From the NCBI RefSeq assembly GCF_000471905.2, contig NW_006499452.1, forward strand, positions 619,603 through 683,602: a stretch of 64,000 nucleotides of DNA, read 5' to 3'. The stretch comes from Amborella trichopoda (lineage: Eukaryota; Streptophyta; Magnoliopsida; Amborellales; Amborellaceae). Every line of letters begins with the position of its first letter. The first letter of the stretch is position 1. Shown one piece after another: positions 11,871-24,100 of this stretch. Under the pieces are notes generated by a model. It was given only the letters and a program-made list of their open reading frames with translations, made no database searches and was not told the DNA's origin. Position numbers and translations under genes: made by a program.

Positions 11871-13080
11871 AGTATAATTTTGGCCTCCATCATCCTCTTC
11901 TGGTTGGAAAAAACTCATTATTGAGTTTTGAAGTATGCATATATGAATTCAATGTCCACCTTCTTCAACCTTCTTTTTCTTTGCTGCCTCAAATATTATT
12001 CATCGTAAAAATAATTCCTCAAAAAATGAATCCTAATATGCATATTGAGGAATCGATGCAAATTTATAAAACTCGATTATTCTTGACCTCCCATTGAAAA
12101 TTGTATAGGAAGCTTCAAACCCAATTTTATGTACTTTAGAGCCTTCCTCAACATCTATTTTATTACTCTCTGACACTAGGCCACAATTTGTAGAATTTGA
12201 GCCGACCATGCATCCACTGCACTACTCTGATTTCAATGCCCTAAATCTCTTAAATGCTTCTCCTCTTCTATATCTTTAAGATCTTCATCTTTTTCTCTAT
12301 TAAAAATCAGCTTAACCACGCAAACTTGATCATCATCATAGATTGGATCTCTTACAAGATCTTATTCATAATCTAAGTATGTATCGAAAATTAGTACCAG
12401 ATCCCAATCTACAACCTGCTAACTTTCGATATGACCTACACCAAATTATCCTTGTTCTCCTTCAAATCATGTAGATCAACTAAATCCTATGATCTATTCT
12501 CTCGAATATGAGGTGCCCACAACGAAGTGCGTCTATCATACCCCAAGATTTATAACACTGGAATCCCTGAGATATAACAGTCTATCTTTAACAAAACGAA
12601 AATTTTCTACTTCGCCATTTATTGCATTAAAACAAATTTTTCCATTTCTAAGAGTCTGTACAAAGTCTACTCATAACTAGTATTAACATGAAGGTTTAGA
12701 TATACATCTGTTGATAGGACAAAATTTACAATAGTGAATTTGAACAAAAGTCACAAAGGGAAAATTTCATCATAACTATGACTTCTTCCAAAGTTGGTTC
12801 TGTTGTGTCTTCAACTAGGGAAGCTGGAATTACTCTGAAAATTTTTTTACCATAGTTTGATGAGTTTGGCTACTCAGTAAGTGATCATCATAGTCCTCAA
12901 AATAATAATAGTCGTAAGATGTAAGCATTTTAAAAAAGGGAGGTCTATTGGAAACAATGCGAGCAAAAAGCATTTATGGATAACAATTTCACTTTCAGAA
13001 ATGCACAGTTAAACATAATCCAAATGATTGAAATGCATATAAATATTTTAACAGCAATGCATAATTCAAAAGATTTCCCA
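11871..13080. other. Non-coding, unrecognised
   Basis: No credible ORF. Parts may be more gypsy-type LTR or internal sequence downstream of the L1 insertion, but I have no second copy to compare. Confidence 0.35.
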
Positions 13081-13400
13081 AAATACCCTACTAGTGTCCC
13101 AAGTAGGTCATCTATATACCCCATCAGCGTTCTGGACAGGTCCAAACAATCCCTGCAGGTCCAAACATACCTCACTGGTGTCCCGGATGAGTCCAAATAG
13201 TCCCTACCGGCATAACCAGATAGGTCCAAACAATCCCTGCAGGTCTAAACATACCTCACCGACATCCTGATGAGTCCAAATAGTCCCTAGTGACATAATC
13301 AGATAGGTCCAAACAATCCCTGTAGATCCAAACGTACCTCATCGGCATACCAGATAAGTCCAAATAGTCCCTATCGGCGTCTTGGATAGGTCCACACATA
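13080..13400. repeat. 83-84-bp tandem repeat
   Basis: The block starting (c/t)aggtccaaacaatccc recurs at 13137, 13221, 13304 and (partly) 13387, giving spacings of 84, 83 and 83 bp. Within units, 'gagtccaaatagtccct' also recurs. Open frames on both strands here are repeat by-products. Confidence 0.8.
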
Positions 13401-14268
13401 CTTAAATTATCTCGGAAACTCTTTAACATCAGAAAGCATCAACATCGTATATTCAAAGTATCATTGAAATCATTAACATAAATTCACTTAAAGCAATTTA
13501 AACAATTACTTTCATTGAAATATTTGTAAGTAACCAATCAAACAATTTGGATAAAAATAGCAGAAAGGTAGCAAATCAAACAGGTATATTTGAAATGGAA
13601 TCCAATAGGCAGTCGATTATCAATTTAAGAGCTTTTATAGAAATCCAAGGTTAAACACATAAATATTACAATTTTATGGGATGTAATTTCATAATTAATT
13701 ATTTTACAGGAATAGGTAAAACTTATAGTATCTAAAATTCATAGACAAACAAAAATACAATTAAATGCAGAAATACGTAAATCTCACAGTATTGGCAGTT
13801 TTATAATTAATTACAAAAATATCAATTTTTCACATAATGATTTTACCAGAAATGACATCACTTATACATAAATTTCACAGTGTCTAAAAGTCATAATACT
13901 AGGCAGAAATTTTATTTTTAATAATTTACAATGTCTAAATTTCTAATAAACAAAAATAATAATTTTAACAGAAAAAAAATTATACCATATGCTCCTAAAA
14001 TTACAGTATAAAATGGGTGAACAGACTATTTTTCAGGATAATGAGATCATTTACCTATAATATTTGAGAGGGAACTTTCGGTAAAATTCGGCTAGAGAGA
14101 AGGAGTTCACTGCGTTCTTTAATTCACAAAGAGGGCTCAACGTTACTGAGAGGGAGGGGCGTAAGAGAGAGTGTTTTTGCAGAGAGAATCCAACTTGTTC
14201 TCCTCTTTTAAAAACAAAAAAAAGTATTATAATATATTATTAACCCACCTCATACATGAGGTGTTTAG
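13401..14268. other. Non-coding, AT-rich, unrecognised
   Basis: Many short 'cataaat..attttac' motifs, possibly the body of a decayed retroelement. No ORF of note. It ends at the first assembly gap. Confidence 0.4.
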
Positions 14269-14527
14269 NNNNNNNNNNNNNNNNNNNNNNNNNNNNNNNN
14301 NNNNNNNNNNNNNNNNNNNNNNNNNNNNNNNNNNNNNNNNNNNNNNNNNNNNNNNNNNNNNNNNNNNNNNNNNNNNNNNNNNNNNNNNNNNNNNNNNNNN
14401 NNNNNNNNNNNNNNNNNNNNNNNNNNNNNNNNNNNNNNNNNNNNNNNNNNNNNNNNNNNNNNNNNNNNNNNNNNNNNNNNNNNNNNNNNNNNNNNNNNNN
14501 NNNNNNNNNNNNNNNNNNNNNNNNNNN
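14269..14527. other. Assembly gap (259 N)
   Basis: Run of N. Open frames across it are artefacts. Confidence 0.99.
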
Positions 14528-14639
14528 TGATGGTCCCTAAGGACCAAATTATTTGTATGGACCATCAAAGGTAAAAGATTTTTTGTATTTTATTTTTATT
14601 TTTATATATTTTTTAAGTTTAGGATTGTTACAACGTCTA

Positions 14640-15375
14640 TAGAATTGGTAGTTGAAGGCAGGTTCATCGTTTCGCTCCGACTCTGTGTTGGACACTATTA
14701 CATGTCATTCTCCATAAAAAGCCTCACAATTTGGATCTATCATTGTAGATTCTTCTTCGTTTAGGGTATGCTATCGCTGGCCTCCTTTGCCTAGCAATAG
14801 CTCTGTAACCCTCTCCATCATGTTGTTTCTTTCCTTGTGCAGTTGGATCAGATCGGCTTCCCTATGGATAAGACCTTCATGACTAGCCATCGCAATCTCG
14901 AGCTGTCTTTGAACTATGCTATGATACCACTTGATGCAGGAAGGAAAAGTGGGAAATTGAATCCCTTTTCCTGAATTTTAAACAAGTAAAATGAATGATA
15001 ATGGAGACAAAAGATGGTTGTAAATCAAGCCAAGAGAATAACTTTCTTGTTTATTTTCTATAACATATCCCGAAATGGCATCCAATTTTGTATAAACCTA
15101 TGGTATCCTAAATTAACTTGAAACCCAAGTAAAACAATTTAAGATTCTAAAATACCCCTAAATAATACGAAAATTCTAAAATTACCCTTATGAACAGTAA
15201 TGCATGAACAAATCTATGAATAGTTGCGCATGAACAATACCTATAAACAATAACTGTGAACATTACCATGAATAGTAAATAAAAAATATTTAAAAACCCT
15301 AGAATTCAAGAAAAACTGAAAATCCTAAAAATCAACTCTAAAACTAAAATCAAAATATACATCATTTAAAATTGA
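14640..15375 (-). mobile_element. 5' end of a Ty3-gypsy element: LTR, PBS, start of gag
   Basis: On the minus strand, LTR sequence ends ...CCTGCA at 14935. A 5-base spacer follows, then TGGTATCATAGC (14929-14918), one base from the common plant initiator-Met tRNA primer site. About 40 bp downstream, a frame begins MASHEGLIHREADLIQLHK at about 14875, plausibly the gag N-terminus, and breaks soon after. The rest falls into the gap. The LTR matches 9989-10830 and is cut at about 15375 by tandem repeats. Confidence 0.65.
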
Positions 15376-17230
15376 AAATTTAATTGAGATTAACCATCTT
15401 CAGCTTACCATGTTTTGATGAAAAGGCACCTTAAGATCTTCCATATGCTCATTATCATGCCAAACTAAGCTTAATACCTCCTTTAAGCCTTATCAAAAGT
15501 TTATCACCTTAACCATCAAATGTGAAATTGGGTGAATTGTGATGTGACATTAATTGCATTCAAAAGTACAAGAAAACATTTCTCAAAGTTTGTGTAAAGA
15601 AATGACATATACCTAACCTCTTGAATTTACTTTAACGACTATGGTTGATTGTTGCCTACTTTCTATGGCTAAGAATGATCGTGACTTTCTGTGTGAAAAG
15701 CGAAATGTTTTTCAAAATACAATTCATAACTTGCTTAAGATAAACTGCACCTCAAACTTACTATATACTGATGAAGAGACATCTTAACCAATCTTATAGA
15801 GATATATTTCAAATTTGGTTGAGATTGGCTCTACTTCAACTTACCAAATTTCGATAAAGAGACACCTTAAGATATTCCACATGCCTATAATCATGTCAAA
15901 CTAAGTTTAATATCTCCCTTAAGTTGTATCAAAATATTATCTTTCGTACAAAACTATCACAATCACTTTAACCATCAAATGTGAAAATGGGTGATTGAGA
16001 CATGACATTGATTGTATTCAAACTTACAAGAACTTTGTGCAAATAAATTACATGCACCTAGCCACTTGAATTTACTTTAATGGCTATGGTTGATAGTTGC
16101 CTACTTTTAATGGCTAAGAGTGATCATAACCTTTTGTGTGAAAAGTAAAGAGTCTTCCAGTATACAATTCATAACTTGCTTAAGATAAACTCTACATCAA
16201 CTTACTATATTTACTGATGAAGAGACATCTTAACCAGTCTTATAGGGAAATATTCCAAATTTGATTGAGACCGACTCCAGTTCAACTTACCATATTTTGA
16301 TAAAGAGATACCTTAAGATCTTCCATATTCAAACAAAGCTTAATATCTCCCTTTTATCAATAATTTATCTTTCGTGCAAAATTGTTGCAATCACCTTAAC
16401 CATCAAATGTGTAAATGGATAATTGAGACTTGACATTGATTGTATTCAAAATTACAAGAAACCTTGTGCAAAAAAATGACATGCACCTAACCACTTGGAT
16501 TTACTTTAATGGCTATGGTTAATTGAGACATGACATTGATTGTATTCAAAATTACAAGAAACCTTGTGCAAAAAAATGAGATGCACCTAACCACTTGGAT
16601 TTACTTTAATGGCTATGGTTGATTATTGCATACTTTTAATGGCTAATAGTGATCTTGACTTTTTGTGTGAACTGTAAAGCAACTTACAATATACAATTCA
16701 TAACTTGCTTAAGATAAACTCCACCTCAACTTCCTATATAATGATGAAGAGACATCTTATTGTATACTTTGTTATCATATTTGAGAGAGAGAGAGAGAGA
16801 GGGGCGTGGCGGTCTATGGCATCAGTCGCTATCATATATATTTATACTATACTACATTATTATAAGCTAGAATTAAAGGATAGACACCAAGAACAAAAGG
16901 AGACCCTATATTTGAGAGAATTTAGAGCAAGTGACTCTTAAAAAAGTAGAAATTGTAGGATATAGGTGAAAAAAAGAGGGCATGAGATAGAGAGAACAAT
17001 ACATATGATTTTTCAAGATGGTAGAGAGACTTTAGGATAAAAGAGAGAGAATTTGTGAGATAGATGTGGCATGAGGTAGAAAGAGAAAGAAAGACAATCT
17101 TTGAGGGAAGAGATGAGAGATTTCAGGATAGGTTGATAAAGAGACATCTTAAAGACTTATAGACAAATATTCCGAATTTGCTGGCTGCACTTCAACTAAA
17201 TGAAGAGACACCTTAATACCTCCATCAAGC
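15376..17230. repeat. Tandem array of ~440-bp units
   Basis: The block 'caacttacca.(a)ttt.gat(a)aa(a)gagacaccttaagat.ttcc' recurs near 15395, 15835, 16280 and, degraded, 17190. First spacings are about 439 and 445 bp. 'ggctatggttgat.gttgcctactt' and 'cataacttgcttaagataaact' recur in phase. One unit carries an extra 100-bp internal duplication (about 16420-16519 and 16520-16619). A GA microsatellite (about 16783-16802) lies in the last, rearranged unit. Confidence 0.75.
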
Positions 17231-18200
17231 CTTATAAAAAAGAAAACTCTTTAACGGTAAAAAAAAAGAAAAAAGAAAATCCTACACTGAAGAGATAAGT
17301 CTTTGAAGTTCAAAAAATAAAATCCAGGTAAGTCCCATCTCCTACCGAATCCATGATCTCTCTTATCGTATCCTACACATGCTCTTGACAAAAGAGTTAT
17401 TAACCGCTATTTCTCTCTTAGTAAGATATTATCCTAAATATTTTTGTGTTCAATGACACAATTCCTACTCTTTCTTACCTACAAGAATTCATGTATCAGT
17501 ATCTTACTTTTTTGTCTGTCCAATTCACCCTTTTCTTTATCTTAATTTGGATAGCTCTTTAAAAATGATGATAAAATAATACAACTTCTTATCCTATAAA
17601 TTTATAGAGAAGAAATCAAGGATTTTGTACATGGTGCACATGCACATGCACTCTCTCATACATAGAAAAGTATTTTCCCATCTCTATCCTCCTTTCTCTC
17701 GCAAAACCTGTAAATAAATGAACCCCAAATGCCATAAACTACATTGCCGGCATAGCAACAAAAACGCATCCCTAAACCATTAAATAACTCGAGCCTTGAC
17801 ATGAATATCAATTCCATTTGTCTTAGCCCGCAAAAATGACATTGAATTGGACACTTCGAATACCCTGTAACAGAATTATCAGTACTCAGTTTTACCCTTG
17901 AAATTCCTATGATTTTTTTTATAATGCTCACTGTTTTGGTTATCATCCTTATCACCCATATCCTGAATGAGCGGGATTTGTTTTGTAGTAGCGCACCATC
18001 ACCAGAGGGGACAGGTTCAGGGACCAGCACTGCTCGGCTGATGCATTTGCCATGGCATGGGATCCAAAGCACCAGTACGCGCCCCAACAGCTTCCCCATC
18101 TTCTTTTCTATAGAACAAAATAAAGAACATGAGAGGGAGCGAGAGATCTGCAACAAAAAGACTGCATATGATGTTTATCTACCCAAGTGATGCTTCACTG
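17231..18200 (-). other. Unrecognised stretch with a 166-codon open frame (17656-18156)
   Basis: A minus-strand frame is open over 17656-18156. Its best internal start is a Met reading MGKLLGRVLVLW at about 18099. Composition is ordinary, with no domain, signal or repeat I recognise and no second copy in the window. It could be an exon fragment or chance. I do not assign a function. Confidence 0.2.
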
Positions 18201-18687
18201 TCCCTGCAACAGATTATCAAACCCTTGCTTGCTCAGCATTTGGAACCAAGAACAGGGGTATTTTGAGCGTTTTTTACAAAATTGTTGAGGAAGTACTTGA
18301 ATGACAATCTTTTTAAGTAACTTTGTTGATAAATTGATTGACTTGACCACCTCAATGATTTTTTTAGGTGGTTTGACCATTCGAATGATATTTTTTCTTT
18401 ATTTAATGTACTTGAGTAATCACAGCAAGATACAGGTGACCCATCATTTTCTCATTGTCTAATATCAACAAAACTTTGTAGTACACCACATATAAACCCA
18501 GAACAGATTCATACGGTTAATGTTCAACTTGAGAGCCTCATTTTATCAGCAAGTCTCAAGGACTTAAAAGAACATAGGAAGTTTTGATTCACAGAATTTC
18601 TCTTTTTTTTCAGCTGGTTTTCATGAATAAACATTCTGGAAGAGTACCCAAATTTGTTCGTATATGACTATTATGCCCATTTGAGCA

Positions 18688-18782
18688 CTGGATGATCCTG
18701 AAAAGGAGAGCAGTTTGAGTGGTTGAAAACTCGCCCTGGATGATCCTGAAAAGGAGAGCAGTTTGAGTGGTTGAAAACTCCA
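18688..18782. repeat. 48-bp tandem duplication
   Basis: Two nearly perfect units start ctggatgatcctg at 18688 and 18736. The duplication lies in otherwise unrecognised non-coding DNA. Confidence 0.85.
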
Positions 18783-20756
18783 AAGTATTTAAGAGTCTTG
18801 GATGCCTTTGAGACTTAAGCCAAGTCCAAGTTCCGAATCTTCAGCAATTATATGCTATTAAAGTAGCAACTGGAGACAATTTAAGTTAGAGAAAAACTAA
18901 GGATATCTAAAATGAAGCATTTCCCAGAGGAATCAACCCAACATATTGAATTGGACCAATCACTTCTACAAAGAATAAGGAGAGGATCAGTTGGATAGTT
19001 GTCATAGGAGTACATAAGAGGGGAACCTTAGTAGGAAGACTTGACGAGCCACTTCAGGATCCTCTGCAAGTCTTAAGAATTTGGTGGTACCACGAAGTCG
19101 ATGTACTAAAACGGACTCAATTATTGCAATAGAACAAATTCAATGGAAATAAGGGCTCATTAAGCATTGAAAGAAACTGGATTATTGGACATGATGTCAT
19201 AGTGTGATTCCTGACTCTTTAAGTATGGGTCAATTCAAGAGAGAGAGGCAGGGAAGAGTCCTGGACATGCACAGATGATTTTCAATGAAATATTTTAGGT
19301 TATAAGCAAGATGGATGTATGAAACTAAGGATCCCCTACCCAATTTAGTAGTAATATTTGGTGAATTTTCTGCGAAAGGGCAGATACTAAAGCAATACCT
19401 TGCCAACCATATTACTACTTTGTCATCATCAAGAAATAAATTCAATCCGTAAACAAAAAAACTCACACGCACACATATATATAGATCTGTGCATGTGGGC
19501 CCGATAACAGAATTTTTTCTAGATATCTAATTCACAAAAATGACCAACACAATCCTAACTGATAAATTTTGGCAAAACATCCTTTGGTTTTGGCTGCTAA
19601 TCTAGAATAACCCTATAAAATACGCAAAAATGAAATTAAAAAAAACTAAACCAATAGTTAGATATCTCCATTGTCCAAAATGTTTTTAGAAAAATACAGA
19701 ACGGGCACAGACACCCCTAACTATAGGATGGAATTTCACTATTTCCAAATACAAACAAATTGAGCCTGCTGTAAGAATGCTACCAATAAGGACATATACA
19801 AATCCAAATTTGCTTCTTTTTCTTGCTCTCTTTAATTTTCAAGAAGGCAAAGCAGTCATTTCCAAAATACACAGGCATTTTAGGCCTTCCACTACATATA
19901 GAAAAAATTCCCCATCTGATATTTTTCAACCTATTTCTACTAAAAGGGGAAGCATACTAATTTACACAAATAAGAAGAGGGGTTATATAGTCAAACAAAT
20001 TTGGAACACAGAACAATAATACCTAAGAAAAGGAGTCTTTCATTTATGAAAGCATACATCCAAGCAAATACATGCATATATGGATACATACAAGTAGATA
20101 GACTGCACACGTTTACATGCATAGATGCTCATAGGAAGGTTTGCTTATATATGTATCTAAGAACTCATTAATCTACATTTGCACGTAGGAAAGCATGTAC
20201 GTACATGTGTGTACATAACATAACATGGATTCAGGATTTCACTTGTGCATCTCGGTATGTATGTATATAAATTATAGATATGTAAAACATAGAAATATAA
20301 ATGAGAAAAGGAAAAATTAGCAGTTACAATAGCGGAAGCAGCAGCATTTACAATCTCAACACTGTTATTACCATTATTCCACATATTTCCACCTAGAAAA
20401 TTCCTAAATTCTCGAAACACTAAAACACTGTAAATCTCACTCTATAAAAGAAAAAACCAGATAGGAAAAACAACCAAACGTCCAGTTCAATCAATATCTT
20501 CACAATAAGCACAATCCAGCAACCCTATATTAACAAGTCCTCAGCAAACTCCACTAAAAAAGCTACAACCATTGATAAATGGAGTGGAACTAGGATTAGA
20601 ATACCCCAGATCCAGGAAATCATACGAATTCTCAAAACAAAAAGAGAAATTAAAAGAAACGGGGGAGAATTAGGGCATCAGGACTGGTAAAGGAAAAGGC
20701 AAGGGTTATCAAAGGAGCATCAAAAAGGAGAAAAGGTTAAATAGCTTAAACCATTG
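18783..20756. other. Non-coding, unrecognised
   Basis: No conserved ORF. It contains runs of 'acatgcatata' near 20060-20240. It ends where similarity to the 3' flank of gene copy 2 begins. Confidence 0.5.
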
Positions 20757-20861
20757 AATATAAGTAAATTTTTGCATGAGGGTATCTTTTCTGCTTAAAG
20801 TGTGTAGTTCCTATGTCTCCTACCTTTGTTTAATTTAGATTTGATTATCTATCTTCCTATA

Positions 20862-20907
20862 TAGCCGACCCCAATTAATTGGGAAAAGGCTATGATGATG
20901 ATGAGTC
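20862..20907 (+). mobile_element. Very short LINE 3'-tail insertion, copy 1 only
   Basis: About 45 bp: 'agccgaccccaattaattg' plus 'ggaaaaggctatgatgatga'. This is the same end as the LINEs at 25838 and 53552. It is flanked by TCTATCTTCCTA and TCTATATTCCTA. The matching place in the copy 2 flank (about 44151-44162) has one uninterrupted site. Confidence 0.65.
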
Positions 20908-21189
20908 TATATTCCTAAAAAAATGACATACCCAAATATTTCTTTTTTCCACTATTGGGATATTTATCCATTTTTTCAACGTTCCTCATAAATTGCCAAT
21001 CCAAATAGGAGATCCGCAATTTTCAAAACTCCAAATCCACCTTGGGAAAACTCCGATCCATTATTATAGCTGACAACAATTAACCCATGGACAAAGCCCC
21101 AAATCCACCTTTGTTCAACCAAAACTTCTGCCATTATCTCGCAAATTTACTGCTAGTTTTAAAACAACAAAGAAAACAATAGGTAGAAT

Positions 21190-24100
21190 TTACATGGAAG
21201 AAGAAAAAAAAGGGGACTCATATTCACCCCTTATGAGAGGCAACCCTATAGCAATAACTATAATTGTAGAGGGAAGCCCAAATCTTAAGTGGGACCAAAA
21301 GGAGAGGTTGTAGCCAAACAGTTGAGAGCGCCTAGCTTGCTCGCAAACGATCACGTTGGCGGCAGATCCGAACAATGTGAGGTTCCCCGCTACCGTGCTC
21401 ACCCAAGCCAGGATGAGCCATGCACGTGTTTCGCTCCCTCCAGAGATTGAGGCCGCCGATGCAGCCATACGAGAGCCGAGGAGGAGAACTGAGGCCATGT
21501 ATTTTAAGAGAGAGTTAGGGATGTGAAGTAGCTATTACATTACTGATAATGAAAATAAAGTTTAATTGAATGGAACACTTTCATTAAGGCCGCAGCGAAT
21601 GGGAGTTTAGGCCAATGTAGTAACCTCATAGAGAGGTTAATATTGAGAGAGAGATGATTTTGGTAATGCCATGGTCACAAGAGTTATCACCATCCCATAA
21701 ATTGATTGGTTGGTGATGGAGGGAGAGTGGGTACCACCAAACACCTCATTAATTCATTGGCATCCCACTCTCAATCCTCTAAAACTGTTTGGAAAGATGA
21801 TTATCCTTGTGACATAATGTTAATATGATCATATAGATTATATACTATATCTTCCCATGTATAAGGCATATCATAAGTAAAGGTGCTTCGTTTTTTGTGC
21901 ATGATAGAGAGGAAGACATTATCTTTTGGGCATTCACTAGGAATAACTCCAAAATACCATGTCTCTAATGATAAAATGAGTACTAAACATGGCTGGTATT
22001 TTTAGTCCCTTGGATGCACTACAAGAGGCAGTGATTTGAAAACAAGAATAGGAGTCCCACTCACTTCCCAAGAAAATTGAGCGAGATTGTCGATTCCAAT
22101 CCATCTTACTTGATCTGGGAGAATTAGACAATTCCAGGTTCCTTGAGCTAGAATCACAGACCTTCACTATTTTGCAAGAAAACCACATCACACAATTCTA
22201 AAGCTTGCACCTACAAATGTGCTATATGTTTTAAATCACTAGGTCTTCTCCAATCATGCACCACCTCAGTGGTCTTTTTTTTTTTTATTTACCCAAAAAA
22301 GTGGGGATTTTATTATTGACAATATCCTAAGGCGATACAACTTAGGCATGAGAACATCCAGAACACTTACGGAGTAAACTTGCTCCATTCCCTGATGAAA
22401 TCTTGTGAAATTGCATCATTCTTTTCTAAGTGTAAACTACAGTATACGCTCCACATGGTTCTTTTTACAATATATGAATACTTTGAACTGATCTTTATGA
22501 TTTTAAATGGCAATAATTTAATAGTCCATGCAACGAGATTTGAGGACATACATGTCTTGGCCCCATTTGTTATATGAAAAATGAAGCTCTGAAGTGTATG
22601 CTAGCCATCTTCCTTTTCATGATATAAATAAAAAAAGCTTCTAACAAAGAGGCTGCTCATGTAGGAAAGTTTTGGGGTTCAGTAGCACTAAACTTGGTCT
22701 GACTTGCAAGAACAAATTTAGCTGGAAAATAGTGAAAAATAAGTCTAAAGCATCATTAAATTTATAAAAAGTAAAAATAAAGATGCTAAAAGCATCATTC
22801 TCAACAATACCAATGCAGTTCAACCAGTAAAAACTTCATGTAGAGGAAACAATGGCGAACAGACCCCAGCCAAAAGAGAATTGTCATTCCTTTCCATTTT
22901 GAAAACTGAACTAAAAATCAAATAAAGATTCATCCAAAATGTAAATTTTCACATAATATTCTTTGGCATAATAAGGACTCATCATGAATTTCTCTTTGAA
23001 GTTGAGGAATATTGATGTATCTCAATGAATATAACAGACACGGCAGTATATCAATGTCCAGTGGACATAAAAAAATGTAGTCCACTGAATTCGTGACTGT
23101 CCTATAAACGATGGATGGTGATGGAGAAAGAGTGGGATCCAACATTGTGATCGTGTCATGTTCTTGTGGGTCCAGCTCTATTTCCATGGCTATCCATCAT
23201 TACAATGGACTGTCATGGGCCCTATGGACTATGGTTTCCCATAGTTCCTGGGAGCATAATAATATACATTTCCTAAAGGAAAGGCTTAAAAAGATGGACA
23301 GAGACTAACCTGTGGGAACATTCGAAGTGACGTTAGAGAGCACGACAATTACTACAGCAAGAACTGCGACCCCACCAATGCTATCTATCCTTGCATGAGG
23401 CTCCATGACATCCCAAAAAGCACCAGGAATTCCAGTATTGTCAAACCCATTAACAGTGATGAACATGCCACAAAAGAACACCAAAAGGGAATAGGAAACC
23501 TGGCTTGGGACATCATAAGAACCCAGTCAAGATATGTGAAGCTTCTCTTACTAAGCATCAATCAGAACAATTCAACTAAAATATTGAACAGATAAATTCC
23601 AAAGGATATTGTGAGGCAAATTAAGATGGAGACAACCTAAAGTAAGGTTTGGGCTATGGAAAACCATGGTGATATAGTCCATTGGAGACTCATAACTGCT
23701 TGATGAAGAGAGGGACACACCATAACAAATTTCTTTTGGGTGGATGCTCAAATTTCAGAACTAAAATTCAGGGCATCTCATAAAATATCTGGAACTTTGT
23801 GAGAAACTGAAATTTTGTCAAGAAGGTGCTTCTCACTTGAGAAATTTGCATATAACAATAATATCTGGAAACAATAAGGTGGGAGAGCTGCTTTCCAATT
23901 TCTGGTAATGTTTACGATTTTTATAGTATAAGAAAACAGAAGGAACCATAACCATTATTTATTTCCAATATTCAATCAAGAAACATGCCATCTTTATTGG
24001 AACAAATGAAAAAAATGAAAACTTAAAATTATGACTTGAAAAAGGAAAATAAAATTTGTTTACTTTATAAGGCCCAAAGAATTCAACTGTCTTGCAATGC

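Noticed and set aside
12945..13229. Frames with repeated 'LDLS'/'RSKQS' text
   Set aside because: Translation of the 83-bp tandem repeat.
14171..14568. Open frames spanning the first run of N
   Set aside because: They exist only because N has no stop codons.
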